Assembly: GCA_049971355.1 (NCBI GenBank)
Contig: JBMFLE010000017.1
Location: forward strand, 1-15,021
Direction: 5' to 3'
DNA from: JBMFLE01 sp049971355
GTDB taxonomy: Bacteria; Patescibacteriota; Patescibacteriia; UBA2591; UBA4787
Length of the DNA: 15,021 nucleotides
Part shown: positions 1-7,740 of the stretch, in pieces
Numbering within the stretch: the stretch's first letter is position 1
Layout: every line of letters begins with the position of its first letter
Made by a program: the position numbers and the translations under genes
Notes under the pieces: generated by a model
What the model saw: only the letters and a program-made list of their open reading frames with translations
Told to the model about the DNA's origin: nothing
Database searches by the model: none

Positions 1-2
1 TT

Positions 3-461
3 TTAATTTTGATAATAGCCGGGGTATTAACTTGGAAATTTTTTGTTTTGCCAGAAATGAGAACAATAAAACTTTATTATTACAATCCCGAATTAGACAA
101 AGATGAAACAGGAAATACAAAATGCTCAAGAGATGGCTTGGTGGCAATTGAAAGAGAAATTCCAATTACCAAAACGCCAATTCAAGACGCGATTAAACTT
201 TTGTTAAAAGGAAAGGAAAATTTAACTGAAGCTGAAAAAGTTCAAGGGATTACCACCGAATACCCCTTAGAAGGATTTTCATTAAAAAGTGCTTCTCTCA
301 AAGACGGAGTTTTAACTCTTGAATTTGACGATTCTCAAAATAAAACCGTTGGCGGTTCCTGCCGAGTCGGCATTTTATGGTTTCAAATTGAGGCAACAGC
401 AAAACAATTTCCGGAAATTCGACAAGTTAAATTTCTACCAGAGGAGCTTTTTCAACCCTAA
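3..461 (+). CDS. GerMN-domain membrane-anchored protein, 5' end outside the window
   Basis: The frame is open to the left edge, so the true start lies upstream. The TTG at 9 falls inside a hydrophobic stretch (IIAGVLTWKFFVL) that looks like the end of an N-terminal membrane anchor. Counting from that TTG, residues 20-25 (KLYYYN) start a GerMN ('germane') fold. The pattern of PITKTPIQDAIKLLLKG (residues 52-68), then GVLTLEF and the GSCRVGILWFQIEATAKQF stretch matches this family, found in spore germination protein GerM and in many cell-surface lipoproteins. The domain is thought to bind a ligand outside the membrane; no enzymatic role is known. The frame ends at 461 and no partner gene follows. 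I am confident of the domain and unsure of the role. Confidence 0.78.
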   Translation, partial: LILIIAGVLTWKFFVLPEMRTIKLYYYNPELDKDETGNTKCSRDGLVAIEREIPITKTPIQDAIKLLLKGKENLTEAEKVQGITTEYPLEGFSLKSASLKDGVLTLEFDDSQNKTVGGSCRVGILWFQIEATAKQFPEIRQVKFLPEELFQP

Positions 462-478
462 TTTAAAATAACATCCTC

Positions 479-502
479 ACATTCTCAAGAATTTGAGAAT
501 GT
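479..502. terminator. Hairpin after the GerMN gene
   Basis: The arms ACATTCTCAA and TTGAGAATGT form a perfect 10 bp stem with a GAAT loop, 17 bases past the stop codon. No U-run follows (CCCGCAA), so it may be an RNA 3'-end stabiliser or a dispersed palindrome rather than a classical terminator. Confidence 0.4.
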
Positions 503-792
503 CCCGCAATTAACTTAAATGATTGCCTCTTTGAAAGATGTCTATTATTTGGGTCCGAAAAAATCGCCCCCTTAATTAAACCGGCAGGATTTTATTAAGT
601 GAAAGCAAAATATTTATTTGGTTTGGTAAAATTTGTGATTGAAAAGTATGGCGATGTAAAAAAGATAAAAAAAGCGAAGCTGATTAGACAGAACAATTTT
701 TGTAGTTGTTATTGACAGCAAAAATTCACGAAGTTGAAAAAAGTTGAATTCTTTGATAGATAGATTCAATAAACTCACTACCCGTAAACCCA
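503..792. other. Gene-poor stretch, possible decayed DNA
   Basis: I find no gene I can support here. One short frame (GTG at 599 to TGA at 715, 38 codons, residues such as YLFGLVKFVIEKYGDVKKIKK) has plausible composition for this genome. It has no ribosome binding site and I recognise no family. It may be a remnant of an older gene. Confidence 0.3.
734..762 (+). promoter_or_regulatory. Possible promoter upstream of the NYN remnant
   Basis: TTGAAA (734-739), a 17-base spacer and TAGATA (757-762) make a fair sigma-70-type match. A transcript from about 769 would pass through the palindrome at 811-842 before the ATG at 856. In such AT-rich DNA chance matches are common. Confidence 0.25.
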
Positions 793-849
793 GGGCAAGA
801 AATTAATTGAGCCCCGAAGTCCAGCAAAGCTGACTACGGGGCAAGAAAT
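793..849. repeat. REP-like palindrome with 11 bp direct repeats
   Basis: The arms GCCCCG (811-816) and CGGGGC (837-842) close a hairpin that continues inward with an A-A mismatch, AGTC/GACT, one bulged C and AGC/GCT around an AAA loop. The 11-mer GGGCAAGAAAT occurs at 793-803 and again at 839-849, the second copy overlapping the right arm. The ending ACTACGGGGC is shared with the hairpin at 12875-12907, so this is a family and not a single hairpin. Confidence 0.6.
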
Positions 850-855
850 AAAATT

Positions 856-1386
856 ATGAATATTGAAGAAAAAAGAAAACAGTATGAAGAGATATTAAAA
901 AGTGAAACCGCTTTAATAGCATATCTCGATCTTACAAATATGTTCCACTGGCAAAATGTTTTAGGCTAGCGATTTCGTATAGAAGATGTAGTGCGCCAAC
1001 TTTTTAAATTATTAAATATAAAAGAAGTAAAAGTCTATTATGGCTTAAATGAAAAAGATAAAGAGAATTCTGAAGCTTTTCATAACCGCATTAAGAAAAC
1101 TGGCACAATTTTAAAAACAAAATCGATGAAGTTTATTAAGAAAGATATTAATGAGGCTTTATTTTTTCAACGGCGTACCATAACACTATTCGATGGACGG
1201 GTTAAGAATAAAATTTGTGAATTAATAGACGAACTTCAAAGATCAGGTATAATTATTGAAGAACCAAAATGTAATTTTGATGTTGAAATCACAATGGATA
1301 TGATGGATGATATTGATAAAATTTCAGGAGTGAGTTCGGAGTCCCGGTCTCCGACGGCTCAATTGTTGTCTGACTTCTGGAGGTAA
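856..1386 (+). pseudogene. NYN-domain (LabA/DUF88-like) nuclease, nonsense-mutated and 3'-truncated
   Basis: Reading from ATG 856 gives a NYN/PIN-like nuclease start: AYLDLTNMFHW (residues 22-32) carries the catalytic-type Asp25 and the following Asn28. An in-frame TAG stops it at 967-969 (codon 38). The same frame continues RFRIEDVVRQLF, then VKVYYGLNEKDK and CNFDVEITMDMMDDIDK (up to 1320), which is the usual order in this family. The TAG sits where Trp would fit (LG-W-RF), one base from TGG. After DIDKI the expected final strand with a GDSD-type motif is missing. Instead the last ~20 codons run through a palindrome (1332-1360) to a TAA at 1384. Two independent lesions argue for a dead gene. 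A GTG at 991 could start a shorter product, but it would lack the first Asp. Confidence 0.7.
1332..1360. repeat. REP-like palindrome at the broken end of the NYN gene
   Basis: TCGGAG (1336-1341) pairs with CTCCGA (1349-1354) around a 7-base loop, and outer GAG/CTC bases add a second short helix. The local base composition is far richer in G and C than the gene it interrupts. The conserved coding similarity of the NYN gene ends just upstream, which suggests the palindrome arrived with, or marks, the truncation. Confidence 0.5.
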
Positions 1387-1817
1387 GCAGCATTAATTTT
1401 TAGTCAATCCTTGTGGATAGGCACTTGCTTTGTTTTTAATTCTGTGGTAGTGTAGTTCATAAAGGGTTGGTTAAGATCTGGCGGAGAGTTAATTTTCTCC
1501 TTTACCAGATTTAGGCTGATTAGGTAAATGACCTTTATTTATTAGCCTACCACCCTTTTTAAATTTACACAATTTATTTTACACTACCCGATTATCTTGG
1601 CGGAGAATTGTTATATTGTAAACATCAACATCATTATTGGAATAGGTTGCCCAACGGTCAAGAAGTTGATTTGACCCGTTCCCAATTTCCGAAAGGTACC
1701 ATTATATGTATTGATAAAATAATTACGTCGAAGAAAGGAGTGCGGGCCAAAAGAGCAAACACTGAAGAGAGATATAAGATTCTAAAGAGCCGAGTAATCA
1801 CAGCGGTAATAAAGTAA
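1387..1817 (+). pseudogene. YunG-like gene fragment, interrupted
   Basis: The frame from about 1590 to the TAA at 1815 reads DYLGGELLY, then HYWNRLPNGQEVDLTRSQF, and ends with NTEERYKILKSRV. I recognise this as the C-terminal part of a family like Bacillus YunG (GQC...DxFGGE...HYWN...DLT). A TTG at 1608 could start a 69-residue product, but it cuts the conserved DYLGG motif and has no ribosome binding site. Upstream, 1402-1449 in another frame reads SLWIGTCFVFNSV, which could be the GQC-containing segment. Removing 1446-1588 joins the two frames. The family call rests on motif memory, and the N-terminal match is weak. No start codon or complete N-terminus remains, so I treat it as broken. Confidence 0.45.
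1446..1588. mobile_element. MITE-like 143 bp element with 9 bp terminal inverted repeats
   Basis: GGTAGTGTA (1446-1454) is exactly inverted as TACACTACC (1580-1588). Both ends also carry an inner AAAGGGT-type block (1461-1467; reverse complement at 1552-1558). The interior is folded: ATCTGG/CCAGAT (1476-1481, 1505-1510), GGAGA/TCTCC (1483-1487, 1496-1500) and TAGGCT/AGCCTA (1512-1517, 1544-1549). It has no coding frame. I see no clear target duplication. An alternative is a structured RNA closed by GTGGTAG/CTACCAC (1444-1450, 1547-1553) and ended by CCCTTTTT. Confidence 0.45.
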
Positions 1818-1820
1818 TAA

Positions 1821-1855
1821 ACCCCTTATCGATAGGACGATAAGGGGTCAAATTT
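1821..1855 (+). terminator. Strong intrinsic terminator
   Basis: ACCCCTTATCG (1821-1831) pairs perfectly with CGATAAGGGGT (1838-1848) around the loop ATAGGA. CAAATTTTT follows. It starts three bases after the stop of the YunG-like frame. Confidence 0.75.
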
Positions 1856-1860
1856 TTAAA

Positions 1861-1931
1861 TGCTGGAGAGGTTTAAACACATGGTAAACGGTAGTATCAG
1901 CAGAAAATCCTTGTTCCCCAACCTCTTTTTA
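1861..1931 (+). other. Possible pseudoknotted RNA segment ending in a U-run
   Basis: AGAGGTT (1867-1873) pairs with AACCTCT (1920-1926), followed by TTTTTA. TGCTG (1861-1865) can pair with CAGCA (1898-1902) inside that loop, which would make an H-type pseudoknot. I recognise no RNA family. The rest of the stretch up to 1988 holds nothing I can name. Confidence 0.25.
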
Positions 1932-1988
1932 TTCGCTGCCTACCCGATTTTTTAAGCCCTTAACCCTATATTGGACCAGTATAAACCA

Positions 1989-2016
1989 TTGACATTATTT
2001 TTCAAAAATTTACAAT
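1989..2016 (+). promoter_or_regulatory. Sigma-70-type promoter upstream of ileS
   Basis: A consensus TTGACA (1989-1994), a 16-base spacer and TACAAT (2011-2016). The start point would be near 2023, leaving about 200 bases of leader before ileS. That leader contains a 47-codon frame. Confidence 0.55.
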
Positions 2017-2052
2017 AAAATTAGTCCGGCTTTTCTGCTTCTCTTTGGTTTA

Positions 2053-2196
2053 ATGCTATTGAGATGTAGCAAAATCCATTCAAAAGAAGGCCGAAAAGCA
2101 GTAGAATTATTTTCATCTTTTGCTTCACACCAAAAAATAGAGCCAGATTTTTTTCGTTTTATTAATGGAAATAAAGTTCGTTTCCTTTATGTATAA
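2053..2196 (+). CDS. Possible 47-residue ORF in the ileS leader
   Basis: ATG 2053 to TAA 2194-2196. The product contains IHSKEGRKAVELF and DFFRFINGNKVRFLYV and uses codons like its neighbours. It starts about 30 bases after the predicted start point of the promoter at 1989-2016. Its stop codon lies inside the TATAAT box at 2192-2197. I do not recognise the protein and see no ribosome binding site. It could be a small gene, the tail of a lost gene, or chance. Confidence 0.22.
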   Translation: MLLRCSKIHSKEGRKAVELFSSFASHQKIEPDFFRFINGNKVRFLYV

Positions 2197-2197
2197 T
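2192..2197 (+). promoter_or_regulatory. Second possible -10 box for ileS
   Basis: A perfect TATAAT at 2192-2197 would place the start point at about 2204-2206, just before the candidate start codons TTG 2206 and ATG 2227. I see no convincing -35 box. Confidence 0.35.
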
Positions 2198-2226
2198 TTC
2201 AATTTTTGGTAAATCATAGTAACCTT

Positions 2227-5103
2227 ATGCTCAATTTTCCGCAACTTGAAGAAAAAATTTTAAAATTTTGGCGAAAGAAAAAATTTTTTGAGAAAACCCT
2301 AGAAAAGGAATCTCCAAGGGGTAATTTTGTTTTTTACGAAGGACCGCCAACTGCTAATGGCAAACCAGGTATTCATCATGTTTTGGCCAGAATCTTCAAA
2401 GATATTGTTTTGCGCTATAAAACAATGAGAGGATATTATGTTGAACGAAGAGCTGGTTGGGATACACATGGTTTACCGGTTGAGCTTGAAGTTGAAAAAG
2501 AAATTGGTATTACCGGCAAGCCGGAGATTGAGAAATATGGCATTGCTAAATTTAATCAAAAATGTAAAGAAAATGTTTGGAAATATAAAAAAGAGTGGGA
2601 AGAGATGACCGAGAGGATAGGGTTTTGGTTGGATTTAAAACATCCTTATATTACCTATGAGAAAGAATATATTGAAACTATCTGGTGGATAATTGAGCAA
2701 ATTTGGCAGAAAGGGTTACTTTATCAAGATTACAAAGTTGTGCCTCACTGTCCGCGTTGCGGAACAACTCTTTCTTCTCACGAGGTTGCTTTAGGTTATA
2801 AAAATATAGAAGAGGATTCAGTCTACTTGAAATTTTCTATCCAGAATGGATTCGTTCCAGATGAAAAAAATGAGAGCCTCAAGATTAATAAACCAACTTA
2901 TCTTTTAGTTTGGACAACTACGCCCTGGACATTGCCGGCTAATGTTGCCCTAGCAGTTAATAAATTTGTCAAATATGTTAAAGTTTTAAAAGATAATGAG
3001 TATTGGATTTTAGCCAAAGATCGTTTGGGTGTGGTGCCAAGACCTTATGAAATTATTGACGAATTTTTAGGCGAAGAACTTTTGGGATTAAAATATCAAC
3101 CGCTTTTTGAATTTATTCAACCAAATAAACAGGCTTGGTTTGTTATTCACGGCGATTTTGTCAGCGTTGAAGATGGCACAGGCGTTGTCCATATTGCCCC
3201 GGCTTTTGGTGAAGAAGATATGGAGGTTGGTCGAACTAATAATTTACCAGTTTTGATGACGGTTGAACTTGACGGAAAAATTTCGCCAGAAATTGAGCCT
3301 TGGGCCGGAATGTGGGTTAAAGACGCAGATCCTCTAATTATAGAAAATTTAAAAGAAAGAAATATTTTATTAGGCGTAGAAAAAATTCATCATGATTATC
3401 CATTTTGCTGGCGTTGCGATACGCCTTTGCTTTATTACGCTAAGCCGTCATGGTTTATTAAAATGTCTGAACCGAAAGTGAAACAATCTTTAATTCAAAA
3501 TAATCAAGAGATAAATTGGGTTCCGGGGCATATTAAGAAAGGGCGTTTTGGCGAATGGTTAGCAGAAATTAAAGATTGGGCTATTTCTCGCGAGAGATAC
3601 TGGGGCACGCCTTTACCGATTTGGGAGTGCCAGGAATGCAATTATCGTGAATGTGTTGGCAGTTTTGAAGAATTAGAACATCGAACCAATAAAAAAATTT
3701 CCAAAAATTTTGATCCTCATCGCCCATTTATTGATGAGTGGACCTGGAAATGTCCGCGTTGTAACGGGATAATGAAGAGAGTGCCAGAAGTTTTGGATTG
3801 TTGGTTTGATTCTGGGGCAATGCCATTCGCTCAGGCTCACTGGCCGTTCACTCAAAGTCAAAAGTCACGACCACCAGAGTTGTTTCCGGCTGATTTTATT
3901 GCCGAAGGTGTTGATCAGACTCGTGGTTGGTTCTACACATTGTTGGCTATTTCTACGCTTTTAGGATTTGGTCCTTGTTACAAAAATGTTATTTGTTTGG
4001 GTCTTGTTTTAGATGCTCAAGGCCAAAAAATGTCTAAATCAAAAGGTAACGTCATCGAACCAAAAGAGGTGATTGATAAATTTGGCGTTGATCCCTTGCG
4101 TTGGTATTTATACACACTAAATCAGCCGGGAGAGAGTAAATCATTTGATATAGAGGGGGTTAAGAAAGTGGTCCAGAGATTATTTTTGATATTATGGAAC
4201 TGTTTAGAGTTCTATAAACTTTATGTCAATAAAAAGCTGGATCCCAGCGAATTAAAAGCGGATTTGAGTAATGTATTGGATCAATGGATTTTGGTGAAAC
4301 TAAATTTACTGATTAAAGAAGTGACCGAAAAAATGGATAAATATGATATCACTAGTGCAGCTCGCCAAATTGAAGATTTTATTCAAGATCTGTCTCAGTG
4401 GTATATTCGTCGCTCGCGTGATAGATTCAAAATTTCAGAAGAGCCGCTTAGGGTTTTGGGTTATGTTTTGTTAAATGTGACTAAATTATTGGCTCCATTT
4501 GCGCCATTTATTAGTGATGAAATTTATCAACAGATAGTTAAAAAAGAAGAATCAGTTCATTTAGCCAACTGGCCAGAGGCTAATGAACAATTAATAAACC
4601 AAAAAATTATTAAACAAATGGAATTGGCTCGTAAAATTTGTGAGATTGTCCACCGATTACGCGCTGAAGCAAAAATTAAAACAAGACAGCCATTACCAAA
4701 ATTAACAATAAAAAATAAAGAATTAAAAGATGAAAGAGAAATTTTAGATTTGATAAAAGAGGAGACCAATGTTAAAGAAATAGTTTTTGATTCTGCTATT
4801 CAAGATGAGGTAGATTTAGAGACAAAAATCACTCCTCAATTAAAAGAAGAAGGTCTGTTTCGAGAAATAATTCGTCAGATTAATTCCTTAAGAAAAGAGG
4901 CAGAATTAACTATTAAAGATAAAATTAATCTTTATTACCAGACAGAATCAGCCGAATTAAAAAATGTTTTTCAAAAATTTGCTTTAGAAATAAAAAATGA
5001 AACAGTGAGTAAAAATTTAATCGAGGGCGAGAGCAAGAAGGGAAAGATAAGAAAGGAGATAGAAATCGAAGGACAAAAAATTGTTTTAATCCTGGAATTA
5101 TGA
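2227..5103 (+). CDS. ileS: Isoleucyl-tRNA synthetase, type II (eukaryote/archaea-like)
   Basis: This enzyme charges tRNA-Ile in the cytoplasm. Residues are numbered from a possible TTG start at 2206; I prefer ATG 2227, where the usual MLNFPQLEEKIL start begins. Class I signatures are PPTANGKPGIHH (47-58) and KMSKS (608-612). TTTPWTLPANVALAV and HIAPAFGEED belong to the CP1 editing domain that removes mischarged valine. Four CxxC pairs (C182/C185, C401/C404, C475/C478, C516/C519) suggest two zinc sites. WFDSGAMP, the anticodon-binding helices and a long C-terminal domain point to the type II form, and 958-965 residues fits it. The stop codon overlaps the start of recO, so the two are probably co-translated. 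No T-box is visible upstream. Confidence 0.95.
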   Translation: MLNFPQLEEKILKFWRKKKFFEKTLEKESPRGNFVFYEGPPTANGKPGIHHVLARIFKDIVLRYKTMRGYYVERRAGWDTHGLPVELEVEKEIGITGKPEIEKYGIAKFNQKCKENVWKYKKEWEEMTERIGFWLDLKHPYITYEKEYIETIWWIIEQIWQKGLLYQDYKVVPHCPRCGTTLSSHEVALGYKNIEEDSVYLKFSIQNGFVPDEKNESLKINKPTYLLVWTTTPWTLPANVALAVNKFVKYVKVLKDNEYWILAKDRLGVVPRPYEIIDEFLGEELLGLKYQPLFEFIQPNKQAWFVIHGDFVSVEDGTGVVHIAPAFGEEDMEVGRTNNLPVLMTVELDGKISPEIEPWAGMWVKDADPLIIENLKERNILLGVEKIHHDYPFCWRCDTPLLYYAKPSWFIKMSEPKVKQSLIQNNQEINWVPGHIKKGRFGEWLAEIKDWAISRERYWGTPLPIWECQECNYRECVGSFEELEHRTNKKISKNFDPHRPFIDEWTWKCPRCNGIMKRVPEVLDCWFDSGAMPFAQAHWPFTQSQKSRPPELFPADFIAEGVDQTRGWFYTLLAISTLLGFGPCYKNVICLGLVLDAQGQKMSKSKGNVIEPKEVIDKFGVDPLRWYLYTLNQPGESKSFDIEGVKKVVQRLFLILWNCLEFYKLYVNKKLDPSELKADLSNVLDQWILVKLNLLIKEVTEKMDKYDITSAARQIEDFIQDLSQWYIRRSRDRFKISEEPLRVLGYVLLNVTKLLAPFAPFISDEIYQQIVKKEESVHLANWPEANEQLINQKIIKQMELARKICEIVHRLRAEAKIKTRQPLPKLTIKNKELKDEREILDLIKEETNVKEIVFDSAIQDEVDLETKITPQLKEEGLFREIIRQINSLRKEAELTIKDKINLYYQTESAELKNVFQKFALEIKNETVSKNLIEGESKKGKIRKEIEIEGQKIVLILEL

Positions 5104-5810
5104 TAGTTTCGGCGATAGTTTTAAATGTTCGTGATCATCGAGAGAACGATCGGATTATCACTTGTTATACTCGCCAATTGGGTAAAATAGAAATTTTGGT
5201 TAGGAGTGCAAAAAAGATTACTTCTAAATTAGCCCCGTTTTCCAGCGGGCTTTATAGTTTAATTAATTTAGTGATTGAGCCAGGTAAAAATTATTATCAT
5301 TTAATCGGCGGAGAAATTAAAAAATATTTTAATAATATCAATAATGACTACGAAAAAAATATTCGAGTTGGTCAAATTTTGAATATTTTTAATAAGATAA
5401 CTAAACCAGCTAAGCCCGATGATAGGCTTTTTGATTTAACAGTTAAAACTTTGGAAAAAATTGATACTCTGCCAAAAATAAAAGTCGAAATTTTTATTTA
5501 TGCCTTTTTAATAAAGTTTTTAAGTCTTTTAGGCTACAAACCGGAGATAAAAAAATGTTTAATTTGTCAGAAGATACCATCAGCAAAAGTTAATTTTGAT
5601 ATTAATCGGGGCGGAATTATTTGTTTGAAATGTTCTACTTCAGTTGACAAGTCTGAGATAAATATACAAATGACAGATAAAGTCCTTAATCTTTTACAAA
5701 ATCTATTATATAAAAATTTTGATTTTTTAGAAAAATTAAATTTTAAGTCTACAGATTTTATTATCGTTAAAAATGTCATTGATAAATTTTTAGAGTGGCA
5801 TTTGAAATAA
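5100..5810 (+). CDS. recO: DNA repair protein RecO
   Basis: RecO helps RecR load RecA on single-stranded DNA covered by SSB and anneals complementary strands during recombinational repair. Residues 1-75 have the N-terminal OB-fold pattern (IVLNVRDHRENDRIITCYT, LGKIEILVRSAKK). A helical region follows, and a zinc motif with C153, C156, C175 and C178 is intact. At 236 residues it is of normal length. The ATG overlaps the ileS stop codon as ATGA, which implies translational coupling and the same mRNA. Confidence 0.93.
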   Translation: MIVSAIVLNVRDHRENDRIITCYTRQLGKIEILVRSAKKITSKLAPFSSGLYSLINLVIEPGKNYYHLIGGEIKKYFNNINNDYEKNIRVGQILNIFNKITKPAKPDDRLFDLTVKTLEKIDTLPKIKVEIFIYAFLIKFLSLLGYKPEIKKCLICQKIPSAKVNFDINRGGIICLKCSTSVDKSEINIQMTDKVLNLLQNLLYKNFDFLEKLNFKSTDFIIVKNVIDKFLEWHLK

Positions 5811-5847
5811 GTCTTGTGAATAAAAAGCCAAATATAAGCAAATAAAA

Positions 5848-5872
5848 AGCGAATATTCGCATTATATTCGCT
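5848..5872. terminator. Hairpin between recO and tgt
   Basis: AGCGAATAT (5848-5856) pairs perfectly with ATATTCGCT (5864-5872) across a 7-base loop. Only a weak TTTA follows on the plus strand, so termination is uncertain. It could end the ileS-recO mRNA or act as a processing site before tgt. Confidence 0.4.
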
Positions 5873-5898
5873 GGAATTTAGCTTCTTATCAGCGATAA

Positions 5899-7002
<1,104 letters not shown>

Positions 7003-7015
7003 AGGTATTATACTC

Positions 7016-7044
7016 TTGACATTTTTTGAAACTTGTGCTATACT
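7016..7044 (+). promoter_or_regulatory. Near-consensus promoter of the first PIN gene
   Basis: TTGACA (7016-7021), a 17-base spacer and TATACT (7039-7044) form one of the best sigma-70-type promoters in the window. It starts 14 bases after the tgt stop codon. The predicted start point is near 7051, so the leader is about 40 bases. Confidence 0.8.
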
Positions 7045-7052
7045 AGCAGTAA

Positions 7053-7086
7053 AGAGAATAAGAATGATTGTTCTCTCGTAAGGAGG
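7053..7086 (+). promoter_or_regulatory. Leader hairpin next to a strong Shine-Dalgarno site
   Basis: AGAGAA (7053-7058) pairs with TTCTCT (7071-7076), and AGGAGG follows at 7081-7086, four bases before the ATG at 7091. A full AGGAGG is unusual here: most plus-strand genes in the window have none. The hairpin abuts the ribosome binding region, so it could tune translation or be a cleavage target. Confidence 0.5.
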
Positions 7087-7090
7087 TTTA

Positions 7091-7654
7091 ATGATTTTGG
7101 TGATTGACACGAATGTCTGGGTGCGGAGTGACAGCCATGAATTGCAAAAAATTAGTGAGGCTGGGCATCGGGTCTACATCCCCGTGGCGGTTTTCGAAGA
7201 GGTAAAACGGCTCTCAGAGGGAAAACGGATCCCAGCTGAGTGTTTCCAGCGGTTATTTCAAGGATTAATGGAGGGGAAATTCATTTCCATCAGTACCTGC
7301 AGAACAGGGATAGTTGGCGAATTAAGAAGACGTCTGGACAAAGAGGGTACTGAGTTAAAGAAGTTAAAGGAACCGCTTTGTAAAGCAGATATAGAAGAGC
7401 CGGACATTAATGATTTAAGAATTCTGGCAGCAGCTGTTTACCTAAAACAAGAAATAAAAGGAGAATGTGCGGATATTTACTTGCTGACACATGATCGAGG
7501 GTTAGCGCAATTTGCCACGAAATGCGGAATTACAGTCTTAGGTGTGAAAGTCTGGAACGGTTGGGCGAGAAAACGGAAAATTCCTTGGGAGCGTTTTAGG
7601 GGGGACTTTAAAAAAATCGGGCAGGAAAGGGAAAATCCTGCCCTTTTCTATTGA
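7091..7654 (+). CDS. PIN-domain ribonuclease-like protein (solitary)
   Basis: The N-terminus LVIDTNVWV carries Asp6 and Asn8 of a PIN fold. Glu36/Glu37 (VFEEVKRL), Asp105/Asp108 (PDINDLRILAAA) and Asp135 (LLTHDRGLAQFA) supply the other acidic metal ligands, so the active site looks intact. PIN proteins cut single-stranded RNA, most often as VapC toxins or in RNA processing. No antitoxin-sized gene lies next to it, and 187 residues is longer than a usual VapC (about 130). It has its own strong promoter, Shine-Dalgarno site and terminator. The final codons lie inside the terminator hairpin. Its codons are visibly richer in G and C than those of tgt or glyS, which hints at transfer or high expression. 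The natural substrate cannot be read from the sequence. Confidence 0.8.
   Translation: MILVIDTNVWVRSDSHELQKISEAGHRVYIPVAVFEEVKRLSEGKRIPAECFQRLFQGLMEGKFISISTCRTGIVGELRRRLDKEGTELKKLKEPLCKADIEEPDINDLRILAAAVYLKQEIKGECADIYLLTHDRGLAQFATKCGITVLGVKVWNGWARKRKIPWERFRGDFKKIGQERENPALFY
7619..7651 (+). terminator. Intrinsic terminator overlapping the end of the first PIN gene
   Basis: GGGCAGGA (7619-7626) pairs with TCCTGCCC (7636-7643) across a 9-base loop, then TTTTCTATT. The stop codon TGA (7652-7654) lies beyond the U-run, so the terminator sits inside the coding frame. Confidence 0.8.
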
Positions 7655-7740
7655 CTCTCTAGAGAAATTTTGACTGCGCTTTTTTTGATTTAATTCATAA
7701 GAACGAAAATAACACCCTTTTCAACGCGCTAAAGAGGGGG

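Noticed and set aside
967..969. TAG in the NYN gene as a recoded sense codon
   Set aside because: The window shows no sign of stop-codon reassignment, and the gene also lacks its 3' end, so a nonsense mutation is simpler.
2017..2205. T-box leader for ileS
   Set aside because: I searched for a specifier hairpin and a conserved AGGGTGG-type T-box sequence and found neither.
3673..3861. Minus-strand frame inside ileS
   Set aside because: It lies wholly within a confident gene on the other strand and has no recognisable motif. The same holds for minus-strand frames at 4557-4769, 5567-5779, 7938-8264 and 8790-9002, and for the plus-strand frame at 6674-6883 inside tgt.
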